Assembly: GCA_019419645.1 (NCBI GenBank)
Contig: DXZN01000047.1
Span: forward strand, 1 to 16,850
Origin: Collinsella sp.
GTDB lineage: Bacteria > Actinomycetota > Coriobacteriia > Coriobacteriales > Coriobacteriaceae
Reading direction: 5' to 3'
Length of the DNA stretch: 16,850 nucleotides
Position numbers and translations under genes: made by a program. The notes under the pieces were generated by a model. The model saw nothing but the letters and a program-made list of their open reading frames with translations, did not search any database and had not been told where the DNA came from. Each line of letters opens with the position of its first letter. Positions within the stretch are counted from its first letter, which is position 1. Shown here piece after piece: positions 7,133-13,140 of the stretch.

Positions 7133-9036
7133 TAGCAGCCCTTCTCTCGCGCGACCGTCTTGGATTTAGCAATGTCCGCGACGTTAGAAGGACCGCCCGA
7201 GCGACCGATTAGCAGGTCCACCAACTCGTCTGCCAGCGACTCAACCGTATAAAGGCCGTCAAAGCGCAGCGGCACGCCTGCCTTCGCAAGCGCCAGCGCC
7301 ATGCGCTGGGCAGCGGGAACACCCAAGCCGATTGATTTAAGCTCATCCGCATGCGCAAACACCTGAGCGGGGGTTCCCTCGGCAAACACCGCACCTTCGT
7401 TCATTACGACGATACGGTCGCAGCAATTGGCCAGGTCATCCATGCTGTGCGAAACCATGACAACGGTCAGGCCCTCGCGATGGAGTCGATCGATGAGCTC
7501 CAGGAAATCACTGCGCGCCGCCGGATCGAGCCCCGCCATGGGTTCATCGAGCACCAGGACTTCGGGCTCCATGGCGAGCACGCCGGCGAATGCCACACGC
7601 CGTTGCTGACCGCCCGAAAGCTCAAAGGGACTCTTGTCGCCGACCGTGGAAAGGTCGAGGCCCACGCGCGAGAGCGATGACTCGACACGACGGTCGACTT
7701 CATCTTGCGGCAAGCCAAGGTTATGCGGACCAAACGCCACGTCCTGCGCCACGGTTTCGGCAAACAGCTGACGCTCAGGATATTGAAACACCACGCCGAC
7801 CTTGGCCTTAACCGCGGCGGCGTCTTTCTTGTTTGACAGATCGAGCCCCAGCGCGCGAACGGATCCCTCCTGGGGGCGAATCAAACCGTTGAGATGCTGG
7901 ACCAGCGTCGACTTACCCGAACCGGTATGACCTGCCAAGCCCAGGAACTCGCCGCGACGCACCGTCAGCGATACATCGCGCAGCGCCCACGGGCTGCTGG
8001 GGTCGTTTCCCCAGAGAGCCTGTTTGCTCGATTTGTCCGCAGTGGCCGAGCGCTTATGCCAACGGCGGCGCTCGCGCGGACTGAGCGAATAACTGTACGA
8101 AACATGGGATAGCTCTATGACGGGCTCCGACGCGTTGCCCTCGTTGTCTACCGGAACAGTGCCGTCAGCGATTTCCAACTGGGATGCGGAAGACTGCCCC
8201 GCGATGTCTGCCCCACTTCGCTCGGCATAAGCCTGCGCAATCTCGGCGACCATATCCGCCTCACGCACCTGTGCGCAAACGGGCACGCCCTTCGCACGAA
8301 GCGACCTGCCCAGACAGCACGACGCCGGCATATCCAGGTTGAGCTGCGCAAGTTCGTCTGCCCGCGTCAAGATTTCCTCGGGCTTACCGAGCATGGCAAC
8401 GCGCCCCGCCCGAAACACCGCGACACGATCGGCCTCGGCGGCCTCTTCCATAAAGTGCGTAATCATCACGATGGTCATGCCGCGAGCGTGCAACGCGCGG
8501 CAAGCCTTCATGAGGCCCTTGCGTCCACGCGGATCGAGCATCGAGGAAGCCTCGTCCAATATGAGCACGCGCGGTTCCATGGCGAGCACGCCGGCAAGCG
8601 CCACGCGCTGCTTTTGGCCGCCCGAAAGCGCATGGGTCTCGTGGCACTCAAAGCCCACCAGGCCCACGCCCTTCAGCGCCTCGCGTACGCGCTGCGCAAT
8701 TTGCGCCGATGGCACGCCAAGGTTTTCGGGACCAAACGCAACGTCATCTTCGACAAGCGTTGCCACCAGCTGATCATCGGGATTCTGGAATACCATGCCC
8801 GCGGTCGAGCGAATGTCGTAGACCAGCTCGGGATCGGACGCATCCATGCCGTTAATGCGCACCGTGCCCGCATCGGGCTGCAGCAGCGCATTCAGATGCT
8901 TGGCAAACGTCGACTTGCCCGACCCATTGCCACCGAGGATGCAGAAAAACTCGCCGTCCTCGATATTCAGATCGACGCCGTCGAGTGCCGGTACGGCACC
9001 GTCATAGCTAAAGGAAACGCCCCGACACTCAATCAT
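7132..9036 (-). CDS. Fused energy-coupling factor ATPase EcfA1-EcfA2
   Basis: A 634-aa double ABC ATPase that supplies energy to the riboflavin transporter. Domain 1 has Walker A GGNGSGKST (35-43), Q-loop VFQNPDDQ (82-89), signature LSGGQKQR (137-144), Walker B VLILDEASSMLDP (157-169) and H-loop THF; these are EcfA1-like. Domain 2 has Walker A GHTGSGKST (369-377), Q-loop VFQYPERQ (416-423), signature LSGGQQRR (473-480), Walker B VLVLDEP (493-499) and H-loop SHS; these are EcfA2-like. The two are normally separate genes. A linker of roughly 65 residues (about 240-305) joins them. A further insertion of about 30 residues, rich in Arg, Lys and Ser (319-349), splits the start of domain 2. The start codon overlaps the upstream stop as ATGA. 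Both ATP sites look complete. Confidence 0.93.
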   Translation of the reverse strand: MIECRGVSFSYDGAVPALDGVDLNIEDGEFFCILGGNGSGKSTFAKHLNALLQPDAGTVRINGMDASDPELVYDIRSTAGMVFQNPDDQLVATLVEDDVAFGPENLGVPSAQIAQRVREALKGVGLVGFECHETHALSGGQKQRVALAGVLAMEPRVLILDEASSMLDPRGRKGLMKACRALHARGMTIVMITHFMEEAAEADRVAVFRAGRVAMLGKPEEILTRADELAQLNLDMPASCCLGRSLRAKGVPVCAQVREADMVAEIAQAYAERSGADIAGQSSASQLEIADGTVPVDNEGNASEPVIELSHVSYSYSLSPRERRRWHKRSATADKSSKQALWGNDPSSPWALRDVSLTVRRGEFLGLAGHTGSGKSTLVQHLNGLIRPQEGSVRALGLDLSNKKDAAAVKAKVGVVFQYPERQLFAETVAQDVAFGPHNLGLPQDEVDRRVESSLSRVGLDLSTVGDKSPFELSGGQQRRVAFAGVLAMEPEVLVLDEPMAGLDPAARSDFLELIDRLHREGLTVVMVSHSMDDLANCCDRIVVMNEGAVFAEGTPAQVFAHADELKSIGLGVPAAQRMALALAKAGVPLRFDGLYTVESLADELVDLLIGRSGGPSNVADIAKSKTVAREKGC

Positions 9037-9623
9037 GCGCGGCCTTTGACCTGGTCCTTTTTAGGCGTGATGAGGTTGGAGACCGCTTTATACACCGCCA
9101 GTGTCAACACCGAGTTAAGCACGGTCTTGATAAGGTTGAACGGCAGCACGGCAGGAATCATGAGCGGGGCGATCACATCGACCGAGCCATACCAGAACCA
9201 TACGCCAATGGTAAGGTTTGCGACCATAGACAACGCCGTAGCGGCAATAACGCCGAGCACCAGGCCAATCACGGCACCCTTATAGGTATGCATCTTCTGA
9301 TAGACGATAGCCGCAGGCAGAATGTAGCCCAGCGTGGCAACCAGGTTCATAAGCGCGCCGACCCAGTCACCCGTGGTGAGCGCATGGATAACGATAGCCA
9401 TAGCGGCAACAGCAGTGCCGGCGCCAGGACCATACGCAAACCCGCACACCATCGCCGGTACCAGCGACGGGTCATACGTCAAAAACGGCGCCGAAGGAAG
9501 GATAGGCAGCTGCACGTACATAAACAGGGCGCCCAAGGCGCACATCAACGCCATGGTAACGAGCTGTTTGGTGCTCCACCTATTCGTGTTCTCAAAATGG
9601 ATATGCTGCGACTGTTCAGACAT
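9033..9623 (-). CDS. ribU: Riboflavin ECF transporter S component (RibU-like)
   Basis: This small integral membrane protein (196 aa, about six hydrophobic segments) is predicted to bind riboflavin and dock on EcfT/EcfA. The segment SAPFLTYDPSLVPAMVCGFAYGPGAG matches the RibU-type loop and helix, in which a Tyr-Asp pair precedes the second membrane segment. The FMN riboswitch immediately upstream supports a flavin substrate independently. An ATG at 9644 in the same frame is rejected because it sits inside the riboswitch's conserved 3' end. The ATG at 9623 has AGGTGATC just upstream, an eight-base match to the ribosome-binding consensus. The 3' end overlaps ecfA by four bases. Substrate preference beyond flavins cannot be excluded from sequence alone. 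Confidence 0.9.
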   Translation of the reverse strand: MSEQSQHIHFENTNRWSTKQLVTMALMCALGALFMYVQLPILPSAPFLTYDPSLVPAMVCGFAYGPGAGTAVAAMAIVIHALTTGDWVGALMNLVATLGYILPAAIVYQKMHTYKGAVIGLVLGVIAATALSMVANLTIGVWFWYGSVDVIAPLMIPAVLPFNLIKTVLNSVLTLAVYKAVSNLITPKKDQVKGRA

Positions 9624-9638
9624 AAGATCACCTGCCTC

Positions 9639-9816
9639 TTTCATCCGGACTCTAACCGTTGGTACTGGGATCTCACCAGTTCAGCCGGCATGCGAACCAA
9701 CACACGCACGGGTCGCGGACTCATCGGCTCGGTCGCAGACACCTCGCCTGCGCCACGGCGTCCCTTTGACACCGCCCGATTTACCGCCAGTGGGGAATTC
9801 CACCCCGCCCTGAAAC
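9639..9816 (-). promoter_or_regulatory. FMN riboswitch (RFN element)
   Basis: On the minus strand the conserved RFN blocks appear in the right order: TTTCAGGGCGGGGTG, then AATTCCCCACTGGCGGTA, a later AGTCCGCGACC (9711-9721), then GAACTGGTGAGATCCCAGTA and AACGGTTAGAGTCCGGATGA. Closing helix P1 is formed by TTTCA (9811-9815) and TGAAA (9639-9643). FMN binding normally turns expression down. No hairpin plus U-run lies between the aptamer and the start codon, and the ribosome site begins directly after P1, so control of translation initiation is the likelier mechanism. That last point is inference. Confidence 0.95.
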
Positions 9817-9826
9817 AGCAATTGCA

Positions 9827-9854
9827 AGTGTAGCACGAGCAGGTTCTCGCGCAA
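9827..9854 (-). promoter_or_regulatory. Promoter of the riboflavin-uptake operon
   Basis: Read on the minus strand, TTGCGC (9849-9854) and TACACT (9827-9832) are spaced by 16 nt. TGC stands directly before the -10 box, giving an extended -10. Transcription would begin a few bases before the 5' side of the riboswitch P1 helix, which is where a riboswitch promoter should lie. Confidence 0.6.
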
Positions 9855-10020
9855 GTATGCCAAGGGTAATTTGTGGCGGAGATCAGTTGCCAAAGCAACC
9901 ACGTCCCCCACCCATCCCAAAGCAACGCGCCTTTCGCGCAAAGCGCGAAACAGCGAAGGGGACACGTATCCCTATCGACCACATCCTTCTCCGCCCGCCG
10001 GCCTCAAGGCCGTAAACGCA
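9855..10020. other. Spacer between groEL hairpin and riboswitch promoter, small hairpins only
   Basis: No gene is evident. The stretch holds several short inverted repeats: an 8-bp stem TTTCGCGC/GCGCGAAA (9932-9939 with 9943-9950, loop AAA), a GTTGC/GCAAC stem near 9886-9898 and a GGCC-centred stem near 10000-10011. A GGGGAC run (9958-9963) starts GGGGACACGTATCCC, which is partly self-complementary. None has a clear U-run. Confidence 0.45.
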
Positions 10021-10165
10021 GGGAATCCGGGGGCGGGACGGGGACTTCTCTCCGGAATATTCCGCAGGACGCAAAGAGGCTCCGCAGCGCGAAGCGCGAT
10101 GCGGAGCCTCTTTGCATGTCCGAGGACGTTCCGGAGAGAAGTCCCCGTCCCGCCCCCGGATTCCC
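10021..10165 (-). repeat. 145-nt nested inverted repeat at the 3' end of groEL
   Basis: The outer arms 10021-10056 and 10130-10165 are perfect reverse complements over 36 nt, with no G-U pairs. Inside them, separated by small internal loops, lies a second perfect 16-bp stem (10071-10086 with 10100-10115) capped by a GCGC-GAA-GCGC mini-stem. The structure begins 26 nt after the groEL stop codon, so the groESL transcript should fold it. It may terminate or protect the mRNA, but no T-run follows it on the minus strand. It is far longer than an ordinary terminator. Confidence 0.9.
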
Positions 10166-10191
10166 GGTGGGAGTTCTAGACCTTGTCGGCC

Positions 10192-11829
10192 TTAGTACAT
10201 ACCGCCGCCCTGCTGACCAGCGGTAGCAGCAGCGATAGCGTCCTCAAGCTGAGTGTTCTTGGGCACATCGGAGACGGTAGCCTCGGTGATGAGGATCAGG
10301 CTGGCGACAGAAGCAGCGTTCTGAAGGGTGACGCGGCTGACCTTGACGGGGTCGAGGACGCCCATCTCGATCATGTCGCCCCACTCGCCGTTGGCAGAGT
10401 TGAGACCCTGGCCGGCGGGCAGCTCGGCAACCTTATCGACCACGACAGCGCCCTCAAAGCCAGCGTTCTTGGCGATGGTAGCGACCGGAGCGGTCAGAGC
10501 CTTCTTGACGATGTCGACGCCGATCTTCTCCTCGGGGTCGTCGATCTCGACAGCATCGAGCGCAGGAGCAGCGTCCATGAAGGCGACGCCGCCGCCGGCG
10601 ACGATACCCTCCTCGACAGCAGCGCGGGTAGCCTGCAGGGCGTCCTCGACGCGATGCTTGATCTCCTTGAGCTCGGACTCGGTAGCAGCGCCGACCTTGA
10701 TGACGGCAACGCCACCGGAGAGCTTGGCCAGGCGCTCCTGGAGCTTCTCACGGTCGAAGTCAGAGGTGGTGTTCTCCATCTCACCCTTGATCTGAGCGAT
10801 ACGAGCGTCGATGGCCTCCTTGGAGCCAGCGCCGCCGACGACGACGGTGTTGTCCTTGGAGATGGTGACGGACTTAGCGGTACCGAGCATATCGGCGGTG
10901 ATGTCAGCGACCTTCACACCCAGCTCGTCCAGGGCAGCCTGGCCACCGGTGAGGACGGCGATGTCCTCGAGGATGCGCTTGCGGCGATCGCCGTAGCCCG
11001 GAGCCTTGACGGCGCAGACGTTGAGGGCGCCACGGATCTTGTTGAGGACCAGGGTAGGCAGAGCCTCGCCGTCGATGTCCTCAGCGATGATGAGCAGGCC
11101 GCGGCCAGCGCGCTGGACAGCCTCGAGAACGGGCATAATGTCCTGAACGCTGGAGATCTTCTGGTCGGTGATGAGGATGTACGGATCCTTCATCACGGCC
11201 TCCATGCGGTCGTTATCCGTGACGAAGTAAGCGGAGACATAGCCCTTGTCGAACTGCATGCCCTCAACGGTGTCGATGGTGATGTCGAACGTCTGGGAAT
11301 CCTCGACGGTGATGACGCCGTCCTTGCCCACGACCTCCATGGCCTCGGCGATCTTCTCGCCGACCTCGGGGTCACCGGCGGAGATGGTACCGACGGAAGC
11401 GATCTGCTCCTTGGTCTCGACCGGCTTGGCCTGCTTCTTCATCTCGGCGACGGCGGCGTTAACGGCCTTGTCGATGCCGCGACGAATGGCCAGCGGGTTG
11501 GCGCCAGCGGCGACGTTGCGCAGGCCGTCGTTGACGATGGCCTGGGCGAGCAGGGTTGCGGTGGTGGTGCCGTCACCCACGGTGTCGTTGGTCTTGGTGG
11601 CGACCTCCTTCACCAGCTGAGCACCCATGTTCTCGATGTTGTCCTCGAGCTCAATCTCCTTGGCGACGGAAACGCCGTCGTTGGTGATGGTCGGGGCACC
11701 GAACGTGCGCTGCAGGGCGACGTAGCGGCCCTTGGGGCCCATGGTGACGGTAACGGCGTCGGCCAAAGTGTTGACGCCCTTGGCGAGCTTAGCGCGGGCA
11801 TCGGTGTTGAACGTAATGTTCTTTGCCAT
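10192..11829 (-). CDS. groEL: 60 kDa chaperonin GroEL
   Basis: GroEL forms the double-ring folding chamber that works with GroES and ATP. The 545-aa protein is full length and collinear with the family. It shows AKNITFNTDARAKLAKGVN at the start, ATP-site blocks TMGPKGRYV and VGDGTTTATLLAQAIV, the apical segment RRGIDKAVNAAV, AEDIDGEALPTLVLNK, and the C-terminal EEGIVAGGGVA. The tail is a short GGGMY rather than a long GGM repeat. GGAGG lies 10 nt before the ATG. A 96-nt gap separates it from groES; that gap contains a 6-bp stem (11856-11861 with 11874-11879), a possible intercistronic processing or pausing element. Whether the genome holds a second groEL cannot be told here. Confidence 0.97.
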   Translation of the reverse strand: MAKNITFNTDARAKLAKGVNTLADAVTVTMGPKGRYVALQRTFGAPTITNDGVSVAKEIELEDNIENMGAQLVKEVATKTNDTVGDGTTTATLLAQAIVNDGLRNVAAGANPLAIRRGIDKAVNAAVAEMKKQAKPVETKEQIASVGTISAGDPEVGEKIAEAMEVVGKDGVITVEDSQTFDITIDTVEGMQFDKGYVSAYFVTDNDRMEAVMKDPYILITDQKISSVQDIMPVLEAVQRAGRGLLIIAEDIDGEALPTLVLNKIRGALNVCAVKAPGYGDRRKRILEDIAVLTGGQAALDELGVKVADITADMLGTAKSVTISKDNTVVVGGAGSKEAIDARIAQIKGEMENTTSDFDREKLQERLAKLSGGVAVIKVGAATESELKEIKHRVEDALQATRAAVEEGIVAGGGVAFMDAAPALDAVEIDDPEEKIGVDIVKKALTAPVATIAKNAGFEGAVVVDKVAELPAGQGLNSANGEWGDMIEMGVLDPVKVSRVTLQNAASVASLILITEATVSDVPKNTQLEDAIAAATAGQQGGGMY

Positions 11830-11925
11830 GGTGAGTAATCCTCCAAAAGAAATGTGACTCGCGTCGCCGCTTCCGAGTCCTATGCGACGATCGCGTTCAA
11901 AGACGAATCAGAGATTCTGACGAGA

Positions 11926-12219
11926 CTAGGCCTCGACGACAGCGTAGATGTCGTCGGCGCGCATGAGCAGATACTTCTCGCCGTCGACCTTGACCTCGTT
12001 GCCACCGAACTTACCGTAGATGACAACGTCGCCAACCTTGACGTCCATGGGGATGCGCTCACCCTTGTCGTTGACCTTGCCAGCGCCCACGGCAACGATG
12101 GTGCCGCGCTGCGGCTTCTCCTGAGCGTTACTGGCGATGTACAGACCAGAAGCGGTCTTCTGCTCGGCCTCGTCGGGCTTGACCAGAACACGATCTGCAA
12201 GCGGCTTCAAAGACGACAT
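11926..12219 (-). CDS. groES: 10 kDa co-chaperonin GroES
   Basis: GroES caps the GroEL chamber as a heptameric lid. The 97-aa product has the family layout: LKPLADRVLVKPDEAEQKT at the N-terminus, the flexible mobile loop TASGLYIASNAQEKPQRG (about 22-39) including a hydrophobic Leu-Tyr-Ile tripeptide for GroEL contact, then VKVGDVVIYGKFGG and the C-terminal LLMRADDIYAVVE. The ribosome site AAAGGAGGAG stands 6 nt or so before the ATG. It is the promoter-proximal gene of groES-groEL. Neither a canonical CIRCE (TTAGCACTC-N9-GAGTGCTAA) nor a HAIR (CTTGAGT-N7-ACTCAAG) operator is visible upstream, so heat-shock control may use another site. Confidence 0.97.
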   Translation of the reverse strand: MSSLKPLADRVLVKPDEAEQKTASGLYIASNAQEKPQRGTIVAVGAGKVNDKGERIPMDVKVGDVVIYGKFGGNEVKVDGEKYLLMRADDIYAVVEA

Positions 12220-12247
12220 GCTTGTCTCCTCCTTTTTGGGCCGCGCG

Positions 12248-12256
12248 GTTATACCA
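12248..12256 (-). promoter_or_regulatory. Candidate extended -10 promoter of groES
   Basis: On the minus strand TGGTATAAC matches an extended -10 (TGnTATAAT) at eight of nine positions and would give a leader of about 20 nt ending in the strong GGAGGAG ribosome site. No good -35 box is spaced correctly. A second TATAACC lies further upstream (12311-12317), close behind TTGACT but too near it to form a normal pair. Confidence 0.45.
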
Positions 12257-12346
12257 CGCGAATTAACCCTTTTTGTTTGCGTACGCGTTGAATGGTACCC
12301 ACGAATGGCGGGTTATACAACACGGAGTCAAAAAATCTTATTTTTT

Positions 12347-12369
12347 GGCACTTAGATTTTCTGAATGCC
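12347..12369. promoter_or_regulatory. 23-bp imperfect palindrome upstream of groES
   Basis: Arms of 10 nt (12347-12356 and 12360-12369) around a TTT centre match at 8 of 10 positions (GGCACTTAGA against GGCATTCAGA). It sits about 90 bp upstream of the candidate -10 and beside an AT-rich 8-bp palindrome, CAAAAAAT/ATTTTTTG (12329-12336 with 12340-12347). An operator role is possible but unproven. Confidence 0.35.
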
Positions 12370-12388
12370 GGGGGATAACTTGTGCGCG

Positions 12389-12533
12389 GCTCCCGTGTGG
12401 CGCCGGAGGGGCGGGATATAAGGTTTCCTGCTCGGGCAGTCCTGCTCGCACGAAGGCCACATTAAGTGGCCTTCGGCTCGTGCGGAACTCGCGATAAACC
12501 TTATATCCCGCCCCTCCGGCGCCACACGGGAGC
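12389..12533. repeat. 145-nt nested inverted repeat upstream of groES
   Basis: Outer arms 12389-12426 and 12496-12533 are perfect reverse complements over 38 nt. Between them a second stem forms around an ATTAA loop: CGAAGGCCAC (12451-12460) with GTGGCCTTCG (12466-12475), flanked by GCACG/CGTGC pairing with a three-base bulge. It is on the promoter side of groES, opposite the similar 145-nt structure after groEL. The arm contains CCGGAGGGGCGGGA, close to CCGGGGGCGGGA in the other element. Function is unknown: an insulating terminator, a mobile palindromic repeat and a structured RNA are all possible. Confidence 0.9.
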
Positions 12534-13073
12534 TGAGTCAACGTTATCGGGCCCGGTATTCAGAAAAGTCAGTGCAGCAAAATGGCGATGCGGATAGGAA
12601 CGTGGGCATGGTTTTCGCTGCGCGCACGGGTCCCCTGGGGAGCGCCGTGCATTTTTGGGAGTATTCAGCAAGCTAGGACGGCTGCATACACGCCGGACAC
12701 ACCATATTGGTCCCAAGGACGCCTTCGACCGGCGATTTGAGTCGGCAGGCAAACCCCGCTAGGACAAAAAGGCATGCTTCGCGCCGCGCCGGACCCCAAA
12801 ATGACGTCAATCTCCACAACGTTACTCAGCCGCAGCGGCACCGGCAGAGCTCGCGGTGCTGAATACTCCGTTTTTTGCACGGCACGGGCGGGGGTACATC
12901 AGGATCAAGAAGAACATCCCAGCCTTTTTATGCAATCTGTAATGGGAAGTATGCAAAACACCAAGAGACAGCATTGCTGATGTCCGAATTGAGCGCGCGG
13001 GGCAGCAGCACCTCAACCCCGCGCCCAAATCCAACAGAGCGGGGACGCTCCTAACAAATCCCCACCGGCAAAC
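12534..13073. other. 540-bp spacer without a convincing gene, rich in inverted repeats
   Basis: Short open frames here lack recognisable protein features and have no good start signals. What stands out is an inverted pair, 12644-12670 and 12857-12883: GCCGTGCA, seven variable bases and GAGTATTCAGCA on one side, and the same on the opposite strand at the other. GTATTCAG recurs near 12558. GCTAGGAC occurs twice in direct orientation (12672-12679, 12758-12765). A CGCCGG/CCGGCG stem (12691-12696 with 12729-12734) lies inside, and an 8-bp GC stem (12995-13002 with 13017-13024) lies near the right end. It could be a non-coding RNA locus or the remnant of a small non-autonomous element; neither is established. 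Confidence 0.4.
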
Positions 13074-13121
13074 AAACGCGGCTCGAGCGCCATCCCAAAA
13101 TAGGCTGCCCGAGCCGCGTTT
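13074..13121 (-). terminator. Intrinsic terminator after the YtcJ-type amidohydrolase
   Basis: A perfect 12-bp stem (13074-13085 with 13110-13121) encloses a 24-nt loop that can fold further. On the minus strand it lies 20 nt past the stop codon and is followed by TGTTTGCC, a modest U-rich tail continuing the TTT of the stem. Confidence 0.75.
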
Positions 13122-13140
13122 AACGGTACGGCATGAATAC

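Noticed and set aside
5846..7135. Plus-strand open frame of 429 codons rich in His, Arg and Gln opposite ecfT and a PNPOx-like gene
   Set aside because: Composition is that of antisense to hydrophobic membrane-protein codons; it spans two real genes and has no start signal.
10183..11838. A 551-aa open frame on the plus strand across the whole of groEL
   Set aside because: It is the exact antisense of groEL, has low-complexity Asp/Gly/Leu/Val content and no start signal; it results from codon bias in GC-rich DNA.
12293..12299. TGGTACC, resembling the core of a T-box leader
   Set aside because: It is on the plus strand with no plus-strand gene downstream for more than 2.6 kb, lacks the rest of the T-box (AGGGTGG-ACCGCG) and is a simple KpnI-type palindrome.
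12389..12533. Integron attC site or phage attachment site
   Set aside because: There is no integrase gene nearby, no R' and R'' core sites, and no adjoining gene cassette; the perfect long arms do not resemble attC.
12501..12980. Several short open frames of 68-83 codons in the spacer beyond groES
   Set aside because: They overlap each other on both strands, include hairpin arms, and show no ribosome site, domain or membrane segment.
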